The notes under the pieces: generated by a model
What the model was told of the DNA's origin: nothing
The model's database searches: none
The model's input: only the letters and a program-made list of their open reading frames with translations
Shown here: piece after piece, positions 53,011-61,416 of the stretch
How the letters are laid out: the number at the start of each line of letters is the position of its first letter
Numbering within the stretch: the first letter of the stretch is position 1
Assembly: GCA_019918135.1 (NCBI GenBank)
Contig: WBZZ01004751.1
Location: 95,001-159,000 of the forward strand
Origin: Paulinella micropora
Taxonomy: Eukaryota > Cercozoa > Imbricatea > Euglyphida > Paulinellidae
Length of the DNA: 64,000 nt
Direction: 5' to 3'
Program-made: the position numbers and the translations under genes

Positions 53011-53781
53011 ATGATCTCCACCACGCGTGCCACCCGACGACAACGTGTGACCCCCCGGGCAGCCCGTGCAGCTAAACGCGCCAAGCTGTTGGCTAACGAA
53101 GACGCATCCACCCCTCGACCCGACGAAGTCCTGGTCAAGAAGCTGTTGGCTAACGAAGACGCATCAAACCCGCGACCCGACGAAGTCCTGGTCAAGAAGC
53201 AGTTGGCTAACGAAGACGCATCAAACCCGCGACCCGACGAAGCCCTGGTCAAGCTTCGGCTCGATTACAAGACTACGTTAACGCAGTTCCAGCAGTCTAC
53301 TCAATTGTTTGACGAGGAGATAGAAAAACTGTATGAGGTATTCTTTGACGAGGAATTTGCTTATTTCTGGATCTACATGCTCCCCTCGGTGTCCTGTGGC
53401 CCTCCCTTGGAATCTTTTGCGCCCTGGTCGACAAAGTTTCTGCCTGATTGCCTAGAAGCAGAATCGGAGGTTGCGATCAAGAGATACGTACGCTGGATAC
53501 AAGGCTGCGTGGCATGGCAAAAGAGAATTCTTTATCGTTTGCGGCAGGTCTGTGTGAAACGCCTGATCACCAGGTTTAGCGAGGCCAGGCAGGAGCTAGC
53601 TAAAGCTGAGATTTCCAACGTACCAGCCCCGCTCAGCTTTGAGTCCCTGGAAATTCTTACGCGTGGTCTCGATTCGGTCCTGATCTCGGAGGACGTGTAC
53701 CGTGCCGAGTTGAATGCTCTGTTCAAGCGTTTAGCAGAATGCACAAACACATTGGCAGCAGCGCAAAAAAGTCGCCAGTGA
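53011..53781 (+). CDS. Unknown helical protein with KRAKL motif and 20-residue repeats
   Basis: 257 residues from ATG at 53011 (MISTTRATRRQRVTPRAARA), chosen because upstream frame is minisatellite. AKRAKLLANEDAS carries a nuclear localisation-like KRAKL. Three copies of a 20-residue unit (LLANEDASNPRPDEVLVKK) follow from a 60-bp tandem repeat (about 53085-53260). The rest is helical, with aromatic YFWIYMLPSVSCGPPLESF and amphipathic helices (WIQGCVAWQKRILYRLRQVC; SEARQELAKAEI). No family recognised. Frame intact. Confidence 0.55.
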   Translation: MISTTRATRRQRVTPRAARAAKRAKLLANEDASTPRPDEVLVKKLLANEDASNPRPDEVLVKKQLANEDASNPRPDEALVKLRLDYKTTLTQFQQSTQLFDEEIEKLYEVFFDEEFAYFWIYMLPSVSCGPPLESFAPWSTKFLPDCLEAESEVAIKRYVRWIQGCVAWQKRILYRLRQVCVKRLITRFSEARQELAKAEISNVPAPLSFESLEILTRGLDSVLISEDVYRAELNALFKRLAECTNTLAAAQKSRQ

Positions 53782-54295
53782 ACTGACTTTTTTCTGACAA
53801 ATTTTGGCATTATTTTGTGCAGGTGAACTCGCCTGCCATCCCTCCTTCCGGCCCTCCCCCCCGGAGTTTTTTTTAAAAAAATTTATTAAAAAAATCTAGT
53901 TGGCTTTTGAGGACAGAAGGCAATCAATTCCTACAGGCGATGGGGTGCGTGTCTGGGCTGCTTCTTCGGCCGTCATTCCCCAGCTTTCCCCAGCTTGCTG
54001 CTGTCGAGATCGTCGCTTGAAATTTCTTCCCCATCTTTCCCCAGCTTTTTCCCAGACCAACCAATTCAATTCGATTTTTGCGGCCAACAACAAATCTGCG
54101 GGGTTCTGCGATTGTGAAAAGAAGAAGTCTGGCCCCCCCCCACACTTTTTTTGTTTGTTTCTTGGTTGGTAAGACGGCCCCCCCCCCCCCGCCCAGTCGC
54201 AAAGGGAAAAAAAGGACGGGGAAAGGAAGCAGGGGAGGGGGAGAAGAACGTCTTATCAAAAAACTCCCGGACGAAACAACAACAAAAAAATCTCC
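53782..54295. other. Spacer, homopolymer-rich
   Basis: C and A/T runs (near 53860-53900, 54130 and 54178-54190). Short open frames on both strands are low-complexity. Nothing supported; probable 3' and promoter regions. Confidence 0.4.
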
Positions 54296-54818
54296 ATGCC
54301 TCTGCTAACTGTGGTGATGGCCGCCGCTACGGGTGCGGACTGAGAGAGAGAGACAGAGACAAGCTAGCGAGGCCGGATCATGTTGCTGTGTGCACACGCG
54401 CTACCCTCTATGTGATGTTGTGTTAGCTAGCACGCTGGGCGCCACAGCCAGCGCGGCCGCGCTTTCCGCAACCCTGGCTACCACCGCAGGCGGGGGCGGC
54501 GGCGGGGCTGTTTCGTTGGCGCTGTGGGGCGCGATGGTGCTACTCTTGACATCTTGCTTGGGCCTGGCGTGCCGGCTCGCCAACGCGCTCTTCGCGCCCT
54601 CACAGCGCAGCGTCCGCGCCACTTTTTTTATTAAAAGAAAAACCCGGCCCTCAAAAAAAAACAACCCGCGCGGCCGCACCAAAGGCGCAGCAAAAAAAAA
54701 TTGGGAGCCGTCTAATTCTTGGCGAGGTACGGAAAGCCTGGGAGAGAGAGAGAGAGAGAGAAAGAAAGGAAAAACAGAATTTAAAATAAAAAATACGTTT
54801 TACAAAAAGAAAAGTTAA
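54296..54818 (+). CDS. Small membrane protein, probably two exons
   Basis: ATG at 54296 (MPLLTVVMAAAT), then a likely intron from GTGCGG (about 54333) to TGTTGTGTTAG (about 54427). The phases agree, giving ASTLGATASAAALSATLATT, a Gly run, and a hydrophobic segment SLALWGAMVLLLTSCLGLAC followed by RLANALFAPSQ and a basic tail (FIKRKTRPSKKNNPRGRTKG). One transmembrane helix with a positively charged cytoplasmic side is predicted by eye. An alternative is that the frame is open by chance, but the helix plus basic tail argues for a real protein. No family recognised. Confidence 0.4.
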
Positions 54819-55391
54819 AACATCTTCGAACCCTGCGTTGATTTTGTTTTATTTTTTTATACAGTTCATTAAAAGTACACGCGGCGATTTCAAGACCAGT
54901 TCCCCCTTGAGCTAGGCCGTGCTCATGTCGCAAGACAGAGATACATAGAGAGTCAGATTGACAGACTATCGTCTTTTTTTTGCAACGATCCCCCCCCCCC
55001 GAGCCACACACCGGTGGAAAGTAGGTTGTTAAAAAGGCCCTAAGAGAGGGGGGGTGGGCCGCAACAACAGAAGCGGGCGGCAAATGTGGGAAGGGTTTTT
55101 TTATACTGGAAATTCCCCTCCCCCCGTCGTTGACTCAACCGCAAAAAAAGTCTGTGCAATCTAGATCGCCAATTTGTTTTTTGGTGGGAGAGACACAAAT
55201 CCTCTCCCCCTCCCCCCCCCCCCCCCTCACCCCGATCGATATGTTTTTTTCTTGCCGATATTGTCGGAGGCGGGTGGGAGGGGGGAAGGGGGGGGGGGAG
55301 TGTAAAAAAATTGTCGCCACCTTGTTGGTAATCTCTTGTCCGTCCACTATCCGACGTACTGCCAGAACCACAATAGAGCCAACAACGAAAC
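54819..55391. other. Spacer with C/G runs before the HNH gene
   Basis: C runs near 54990-55000, 55135 and 55205-55227, a G run near 55290, and a final AT/GC-mixed leader ending ACAACGAAACATGG at 55392. No gene supported. Confidence 0.45.
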
Positions 55392-56482
55392 ATGGACAAG
55401 CTGGAAGCGACCAGCGTAACCCCCGCGCCGCTGGCGACGGTCGCCACCGACGCCGCGGTACAAATGTCCCCAGGTGGTAGCGCCGACCCTACCAATGTGC
55501 TAAATGAAAACAAGTTGCTTATGCAAATCATGGCGCGTGATTTTTCGAATATCAGGCGCGCTCCGGGCGAATATTTCTCTATTACTGATGCCATTTGCGC
55601 CTTTACGGACTGCCAGCCAAATTCTGCCAGAAATAAGTGGTGTCAGGTGCGTAATAAATTTTGGCCTCATCTTAGTGTGAAATTCTTTCAATTCCCATAC
55701 AAAACTGCGCGGGCCGGTTGTGATCTAATGCCATCGGCACGAGAAGTCAAGGAGAGCGAAAGCAGGGGCGTTCCCTGTGTACGCTTCAAGGACTTGCTTA
55801 CGGTGTTATGTTACTTTGACCACCCGCGCTGCAGGGAACTTTGCGCTGAAATGGCAGGATTGGTATCGCGCTCCATGGCGGGTTTACCAATATGTAGTAG
55901 CACAGCATCTAATCACCCGGCGCCCCCCGAGACTGCCGAAAAGCCCGCGGCCAAGCGGGCCAAGCTGTCGCCGCCACAACCCGAAGCCAGTGAAGCCAGT
56001 GCGCAACCACCAGTTAAACATACCGAACAAGCCCTCATAACCCACGCGTCAGCTGTACCTCAGCAACCGCAGCTGCTGTCTGTGATCCACTTGGACACAC
56101 AAGAGATCGACTGGGACGGCAGCGACATCACGCCTTCCAACGGCAAGAAGTACCTGGATCAAATGATTACAGAGATGCGCAAGATCCATCCAGCGCACGA
56201 GATTGAGCCACAGCCCGTGTACCTCGGGTTTATCAAGCCGCTGACCAACACCAAACATTTTATGACGAGGGCACAGGCGCGTGCCTGGGTCTTGGCGCAC
56301 CGAGGCAGCATCTACTTCCGCGATTATTTCGACAAAGGTGGCGTGCGCAAGGTCCCGTTCCACATTGACCATATTATCCCGGACTCGCTCGGCGGTGCTG
56401 ACCACCCGCGGAACTACGCGCTGATGCCCGAGATCTTCAATCAGAAATTCGCGTCGTGGTGGATGCAGGCCAAGGCCCAGTA
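55392..56482 (+). CDS. BRO/KilA-N-like N-terminus with C-terminal HNH endonuclease
   Basis: 363 residues. The N-terminal domain (about 35-160: LLMQIMARDFSNIRRAPGEY; FSITDAICAFTDCQPNSARN; VRFKDLLTVLCYFDHPRC) resembles the BRO/MSV199-type DNA-binding domains of large DNA viruses. A Pro/Ala linker with AAKRAKLSPP (nuclear localisation-like) follows. The C-terminal HNH nuclease shows FHIDHIIPDSLGGADHPRNY then ALMPEIFNQKF (His-Asn-His core). Such proteins may act as mobile or regulatory nucleases. Frame intact to its stop; a protein-like segment with splice-like flanks lies downstream at 56560-56653. Confidence 0.7.
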
Positions 56483-57535
56483 AATTGGTAACTTGTTCGC
56501 TTGCATACTTCTTTTTTTTTGTTTGCTAATGCATGTGTGTGCATTCCTTTTTTTGCAGGTCCTACAGCTGCACGCACCGCCATTCTTTTTGCCAAGTACA
56601 TCAAAAAGAAGTACACAAGAGAAATAACACTGGATGACCTAGAAGAAATGTAGACGTCTTTTAGGCAAAGCACTAGTAGTGATATGAATAAAAGTTTCTG
56701 GTTTTACTCAAGTGTCCGATTCTTTCTGCTGCATCCCAAATCTTGGCGTTGTCTTTTTTGATCTTGCCCCGGGCGACGACTTGCACCTTTACACGGTGGA
56801 CGAGCCCCAAGGACTAGTGCGCGCCGGCACGGCCGAGTTTGAGCTGCGAACTAAGAAGCTGGAGCTAGCACGGGGTGGCGACTCGGAGGCACAAGAATTC
56901 TTCGAGGCCCGTGGCCTCCCGGCCAAGTATTTGCTGCGTTCAGGTTCTTAGTGCGCAGCTTAGCTGCTTTTTCTTTGGTCTGTGATTGGTTTTGGTCTCA
57001 ATAAACAAAGCTCAGAAAATTGAGGCAAAAAGAAAAATTAGTAGTCGTGGAGAAGATGGTGTTCCGGTTTTGCTCCCAACTCTCCTCTCCCTCCTCCCGA
57101 AGGTTGTTGGTGCGCATCTGGGGAGAAGGGGGGGGGGGGGAATATTAGTCGCGTAGTCTCCCGCCAGTAGCTGGCTCCCACCTCTCCACTACCTTTGGGT
57201 TGGCAAGGCGAGATGGGGGGGGGGCCGAGGCCACGCTAATCACTTTTTCCCCCGCCCGCCCCCGTTCGCTCGTAAGTTCAGCTAACAAAAAAAAAGTGGC
57301 GACTGCGGCCAAATGTTTGGTTTACAAATCCGGACCCCCCGGCGAATTTCACGTCAGATGCCAAAGTATCGTAATTTCCGGCGAGGTAGAGAGAAAATGT
57401 GGGCGGGTGCAAGTGCCAAGGTAGATCAAGAAAGAGGACGTTTTTTTTGCCACCATCTTGGTCGACCCTTAAGATTTTAAAAGAAATGCAAGAAGAGCAC
57501 TGTTCGTAGTTCACGCAGAAAAAGTGCCTTATAGT
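56483..57535. other. Spacer with possible 3' exon, a small ORF and homopolymer runs
   Basis: At 56484-56559 a GTAACT donor-like site, TGCTAATG branch-like site and TTTTTTTGCAG acceptor-like site bracket a possible intron. After it a frame reads GPTAARTAILFAKYIKKKYT and ends at 56653, followed by ATGAATAAAAG, a polyadenylation-like signal. At 56712-56951 a 79-residue frame without ATG (EFFEARGLPAKYLLRSG) is doubtful. AATAAA also occurs at 56999. G runs lie near 57128 and 57217. Confidence 0.35.
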
Positions 57536-59536
57536 ATGGAGTTGGCGGGGGACCCGCCGCCGCCGGGCCTGTCCAGCGCGCCGGGGCCGACCTTTGTACT
57601 AAATAATAACGAGCCCAATCCCACCCGCGCGCAACTGCGGGCCGCGCTCGACTTTCTGACTAGGTACGCCCGCGACAGCCACGCGCGGCTGCTGCTGCCG
57701 CCGGACAGTCAGCGCGGCTGCCTGCTGCGCCTGGCGCTGTACTGCAACTGGTCGTTCGAACTGATCAACCAGTGGTGGGACAGGAGAACCGTGCGGGTCC
57801 GGTGCAGAAACTGCTGGTCGCGCAGGCTAGCGGCGCCGCCGCCATCTCTGCCCGTGCCAGATGACGTGTTTGACGAGATCGCCCAGCACCTGCCTACGAA
57901 CGACTCCTGGCGCCAAATCTCACACTGCTGGCAGCTGTTCGGCCCTGCGGACTGGCTGAGGCAGGACCTGGTGCTCCGCGTCTTCCGCCAGTGCTTCAAC
58001 GCGCGAGTCGACGGTGCCTTGCTGCGGCGGTTGCACCAAGCGCGGGACAACCCCGACGGGCTGGCGAGTCTCTGCCTGGACATTTGGCCGCCCTTGGTGG
58101 CGGGGCGTTTGCGGCGCGCGGTGCGGGAGTGTCTGTACCGCGCGTGCCAGAACGAGGCGCTCAGGCGCAAGTACCTGGACGTCGGGTCCGAGGTAGTGCT
58201 CGATCTAGCCGTGCTGCCGGAGCGCCTGCGCCCCGCCCAGAGATTCGACGCAGAGCTGCCCGCGGGGAGCCGCCCCCCGCAACGGTTGGTGGTCTACAGC
58301 CTGCCCGGCACCGTAGAAACTGACGAGTTTCTCCAGGGCTTGTTTGGCGATGTCAGGAATCCCGACTCTTGGCTAAACCAAGTGCGCCGCGTGGAGCTAC
58401 ACTTGGGCCGGGGGGGCTTTGCCGACCAAAAGGAGGAGTTGATTGAATTCGAAGACGTGCCGTTCGAAGAAATCGACATCGAGTACCACACGGTCGCCCC
58501 AGGCTTTCTTAGCGATATCCATTTCACAACTGTTCCGGCGCTAACGAGGCTCAGAATAAGCAGCCGTGAACGCCTTCAAGCTTTATATTTTGAAGATTGC
58601 AACGGTCTGCACAGGCTCCCGCAGGGTTGGTTAGACGTGCCGGGCGGCGTAGTGGAGTGTACATTTGTTGACTGCAATGGAGGCCCTGGCGTCGACAACA
58701 TCGACTGGGGTCGTTTGTCCCCAGAGAGTCTCATGATAAATAACAGCCCCTGGGTCTCACTCGCGCGCCTGGACATCGGTCACGTGCCCCTGGACAGCGG
58801 TCACGTGCTGGCCGGGCCGCCAACTTGTGGCGGTTCTGACTTAGTCCTGCGCGAGACAAGCCCCGAGCAGTTGCGCCAGGCGCTGCTGGCCGATGGCCGG
58901 GGCAAACACAAGCTGGAGCTGCGGGAGATCCAGGAACTGCCCAGCCTTGAGGGCCCCCGGTGGAACTCCCTGAAATTGGAAAATTGCGGGCCGCGTTTGT
59001 ACGCTTATGCCAGCAATATTAACTACGATGCTTCACAAGCAGTCGAGAATCTGACTATCGATTGCGGCAGCCGGTGCCAAGATTTGACGGGCTTTCGGGT
59101 CGATATCGAATGTGTTCTCGAGAACCTAACGCTAACTTCTGCCATTGACAGCAACGTGCCATTGACGCTGGCATGCAAGTATGCATTACCCGAGAATATG
59201 CAAGTGGACGAGATTGTACGCAAAGATCTGGGACTGTGTTTGGTAGGCTCTGTGTTGTCTCCCTCGCGCGTTTTGTCTGCAAACCGCTTAGGCACGTTTG
59301 ACGTTCTCACAATCTCGAACGTCACTTTGGGCTGGCTAGACCTACAAGAGCTTACTTGCGAGATAGTATTACGGAAGCTAGTCATCGAACCGAAAGGTCG
59401 GGTTCGGAAGCTGAAGTTGCTTATGCCGCCGGCCTCTGCGCGCTTCAGGTGCCAAGAAATATTTAACGCGAGCGAGTCGACAGTCCTGACTATTGCTGGC
59501 CAAACGCTCCATCCACGGCAAAGTCTCTACCTATAA
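57536..59536 (+). CDS. F-box-like / LRR-type protein 3
   Basis: 666 residues from ATG at 57536 (MELAGDPPPPGLSSAPGPTF); the frame is open a few codons further but without ATG. After a helical N-terminal part (PTRAQLRAALDFLTRYARDS) with WDRRTVRVRCRNCWSRRLAA comes an F-box-like motif, LPVPDDVFDEIAQHLPTNDS, and a WRQISHCWQLFGPADWLRQD segment. The C-terminal two-thirds contain irregular leucine-rich, beta-rich units (LIEFEDVPFEEIDIEYHTVA; LYFEDCNGLHRLPQGWLDVP; LTLTSAIDSNVPLTLA) less regular than those of the other two F-box/LRR genes. Probable ubiquitin-ligase adaptor. Frame intact and GC-rich like neighbours. Confidence 0.6.
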   Translation: MELAGDPPPPGLSSAPGPTFVLNNNEPNPTRAQLRAALDFLTRYARDSHARLLLPPDSQRGCLLRLALYCNWSFELINQWWDRRTVRVRCRNCWSRRLAAPPPSLPVPDDVFDEIAQHLPTNDSWRQISHCWQLFGPADWLRQDLVLRVFRQCFNARVDGALLRRLHQARDNPDGLASLCLDIWPPLVAGRLRRAVRECLYRACQNEALRRKYLDVGSEVVLDLAVLPERLRPAQRFDAELPAGSRPPQRLVVYSLPGTVETDEFLQGLFGDVRNPDSWLNQVRRVELHLGRGGFADQKEELIEFEDVPFEEIDIEYHTVAPGFLSDIHFTTVPALTRLRISSRERLQALYFEDCNGLHRLPQGWLDVPGGVVECTFVDCNGGPGVDNIDWGRLSPESLMINNSPWVSLARLDIGHVPLDSGHVLAGPPTCGGSDLVLRETSPEQLRQALLADGRGKHKLELREIQELPSLEGPRWNSLKLENCGPRLYAYASNINYDASQAVENLTIDCGSRCQDLTGFRVDIECVLENLTLTSAIDSNVPLTLACKYALPENMQVDEIVRKDLGLCLVGSVLSPSRVLSANRLGTFDVLTISNVTLGWLDLQELTCEIVLRKLVIEPKGRVRKLKLLMPPASARFRCQEIFNASESTVLTIAGQTLHPRQSLYL

Positions 59537-59539
59537 AAA

Positions 59540-60604
59540 TTGGCAGCCGGTTTTGCAAAAAAACAAGAAAGCCCGTTCTGTCCGTTCGTCTTAAAAAAGC
59601 TTATTCTTGGCCTTTACAAAATCCCCTCGCCCCGCCGGTCCTTTCCCGCACAAACCAAACCAAGGCAGTTGCCAAAGTGTCGTGGCTTTTCCTTGGCCAC
59701 TGCGCGGCAGAAACTGGTGGCAGGATTCTGCCTCCGTTGGAACCCTACACCGGTGGGCCAAACGTCTGGTGACAGGATTCTGTCGCCACTTCTGTTGGAA
59801 CCTTACACCGGTGGCGGGAACTGACTAGTGGCGGGTTTTCTAGTAGCTAATTTTTTTAAGAACGTTTCGGCATTTGATTTGGTTTGGTCTGCAGAAAAAA
59901 AAGCTGAGCGAGGATTGGCGGGCGGGAAAAAAAATCCAGCGATTGAAATTTTTCCCCGCCCGCCAATCCTCGCTCAGCTTTTTTCTTGGCGAAGCAAACC
60001 AAAATCAATACGTCCTACACTCAAAAAAACTTTTCCTCTACACCGGTGGCTGGAACTGTCTGGTGGCAGGATTCTGCTGCGTACACAGGTTAGCACACTA
60101 CACCGGTGGTCACAATTACTGGTGGTGGGTTTTTTACTAGCGAAACTGAAACATTGGTTTGCAAAAAAATAAAAAAAATAAATAAAAAATAAAAAAAAGC
60201 TGAGCGAGGACTGGCGGGCGGGGAAAAATTTCAATCGCGGGATTTTTTTCCCCGCCCGCCAATTTTTCCCCAGCTTTTTTCTTGGCGAAGCAAACCAAAA
60301 TCAATACGTCCTATACTCAAAAAAAAAAGTTTCCGCGACTGTCAATTTTGCGGCCAGATTTTACTCGCAATTAAGGTGTTTCGCAAAATACGGGCGTTTC
60401 ACGGGCAAATTTCCCGGGCCCGCGATTGTCTCAAAAAAGGTCCGGCCCCCCCTCCCCTCCTTCCTTTTTTGTTTGCTGGTTCTCCCGGCCCCCCTCCCCC
60501 TCCCTCGCGCAATTGGCCCGGCGTCTTCTCGGCCAAATTGACCTTTCCCAAATTTTTTGTGCCTGTGCCTGGCAACCGTATAAAAGACAGGTGCAGCAGC
60601 CAAC
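59540..60604. repeat. Repeat-rich spacer: ACACCGGTGG motifs and two foldback cassettes
   Basis: ACACCGGTGG occurs four times (near 59747, 59803, 60039, 60099), usually followed within 20 bp by TGGTGRCAGGATTCTG-like sequence. Two inverted-repeat cassettes: AAAAGCTGAGCGAGGATTGG with its complement at 59895-59926 and 59955-59984 (about 30 bp, perfect), and a related pair at about 60193-60223 and 60249-60280. Direct repeats GGCGAAGCAAACCAAAATCA follow each cassette. No gene supported. Confidence 0.8.
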
Positions 60605-61260
60605 ATGTCTCAAGAGAAATGTTCGGGGTGCTATACTGGAGGTGCCGAAATCACGGACGAACAGCTGCGGGAGGCTTTGAGAAGACAACCAAACCTCAAC
60701 AAACTTGTTCTCGCCGACTGCCAAAACATCACGTCCGAGGGCCTAAACACACGTGGCAAAAGAGGCAACCAAGCTTGAACAGCTGGATGTCCGTAACTCT
60801 GTTGTTGACATGGAGGGTCTCGATCATTGCAAGAAAATCCGATCGCTTAAAAAGCTCGAGATCGATGGTTGCGCACGCATTCCCACAGCTTACATCGACG
60901 AATTTTGCAAGGCCAGCCCAGGTTGCACAATTTACTTTAAGAATTACGGCTATACCGAGGCGGGGCTTAGAAGAGCAATACAAGACTCTCGAAATTATTA
61001 TAGCAATATCGAAGCTTTTAGGTGAGGGAAAGATCACCTATGATCTGCGGGAGATTGAACTCTCACTAGCCAGCAAGACCAGCACAAAAAGGTCTTGACT
61101 ACGCCAAGAAAGTCAAATCGCTGCAAAAGCTACGCATCGGGGGGGGGGGGGGGGGGTTTACGAACGCGTTCATGGAGACTACTACCTTGAAGAATTTGGC
61201 AAGGCAGGCCAACGTTGCACAGTTTTTTTTACTGAAACAGGAGGCAATACCTCTGTACTT
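60605..61260 (+). pseudogene. Leucine-rich repeat gene remnant
   Basis: Protein-like stretches in more than one frame: CYTGGAEITDEQLREALRRQ and LVLADCQNITSEGLNT, then LEQLDVRNSVVDMEGLDHCK and LKKLEIDGCARIPTAYIDEF. A second, similar run (GLDYAKKVKSLQKLRIGG) is interrupted by a long G run at about 61138-61156. The units match the AMN1-type repeats of the F-box/LRR genes at 38654 and 45191. It is a decayed paralogue with a few breaks and an internal duplication. Confidence 0.55.
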
Positions 61261-61416
61261 CCGTCGGGTTCCCTTAACCAAAAAATCGCTGCTTGTTCTT
61301 ACCATTGATTTAATAATTTTTTTTTAAAAAAAGCAATTCTCTTTGGAAGTTTTTTCTTCTTCTCGTCAGAGCTTCTTTTAAAAAAAGCTTCTTCTCCCTC
61401 GCACTTTTCTGTTTCT

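Noticed and set aside
56712-56951. 79-residue ORF as a separate gene
   Set aside because: It has no ATG start and no recognisable motif; kept only as a note in the spacer entry.
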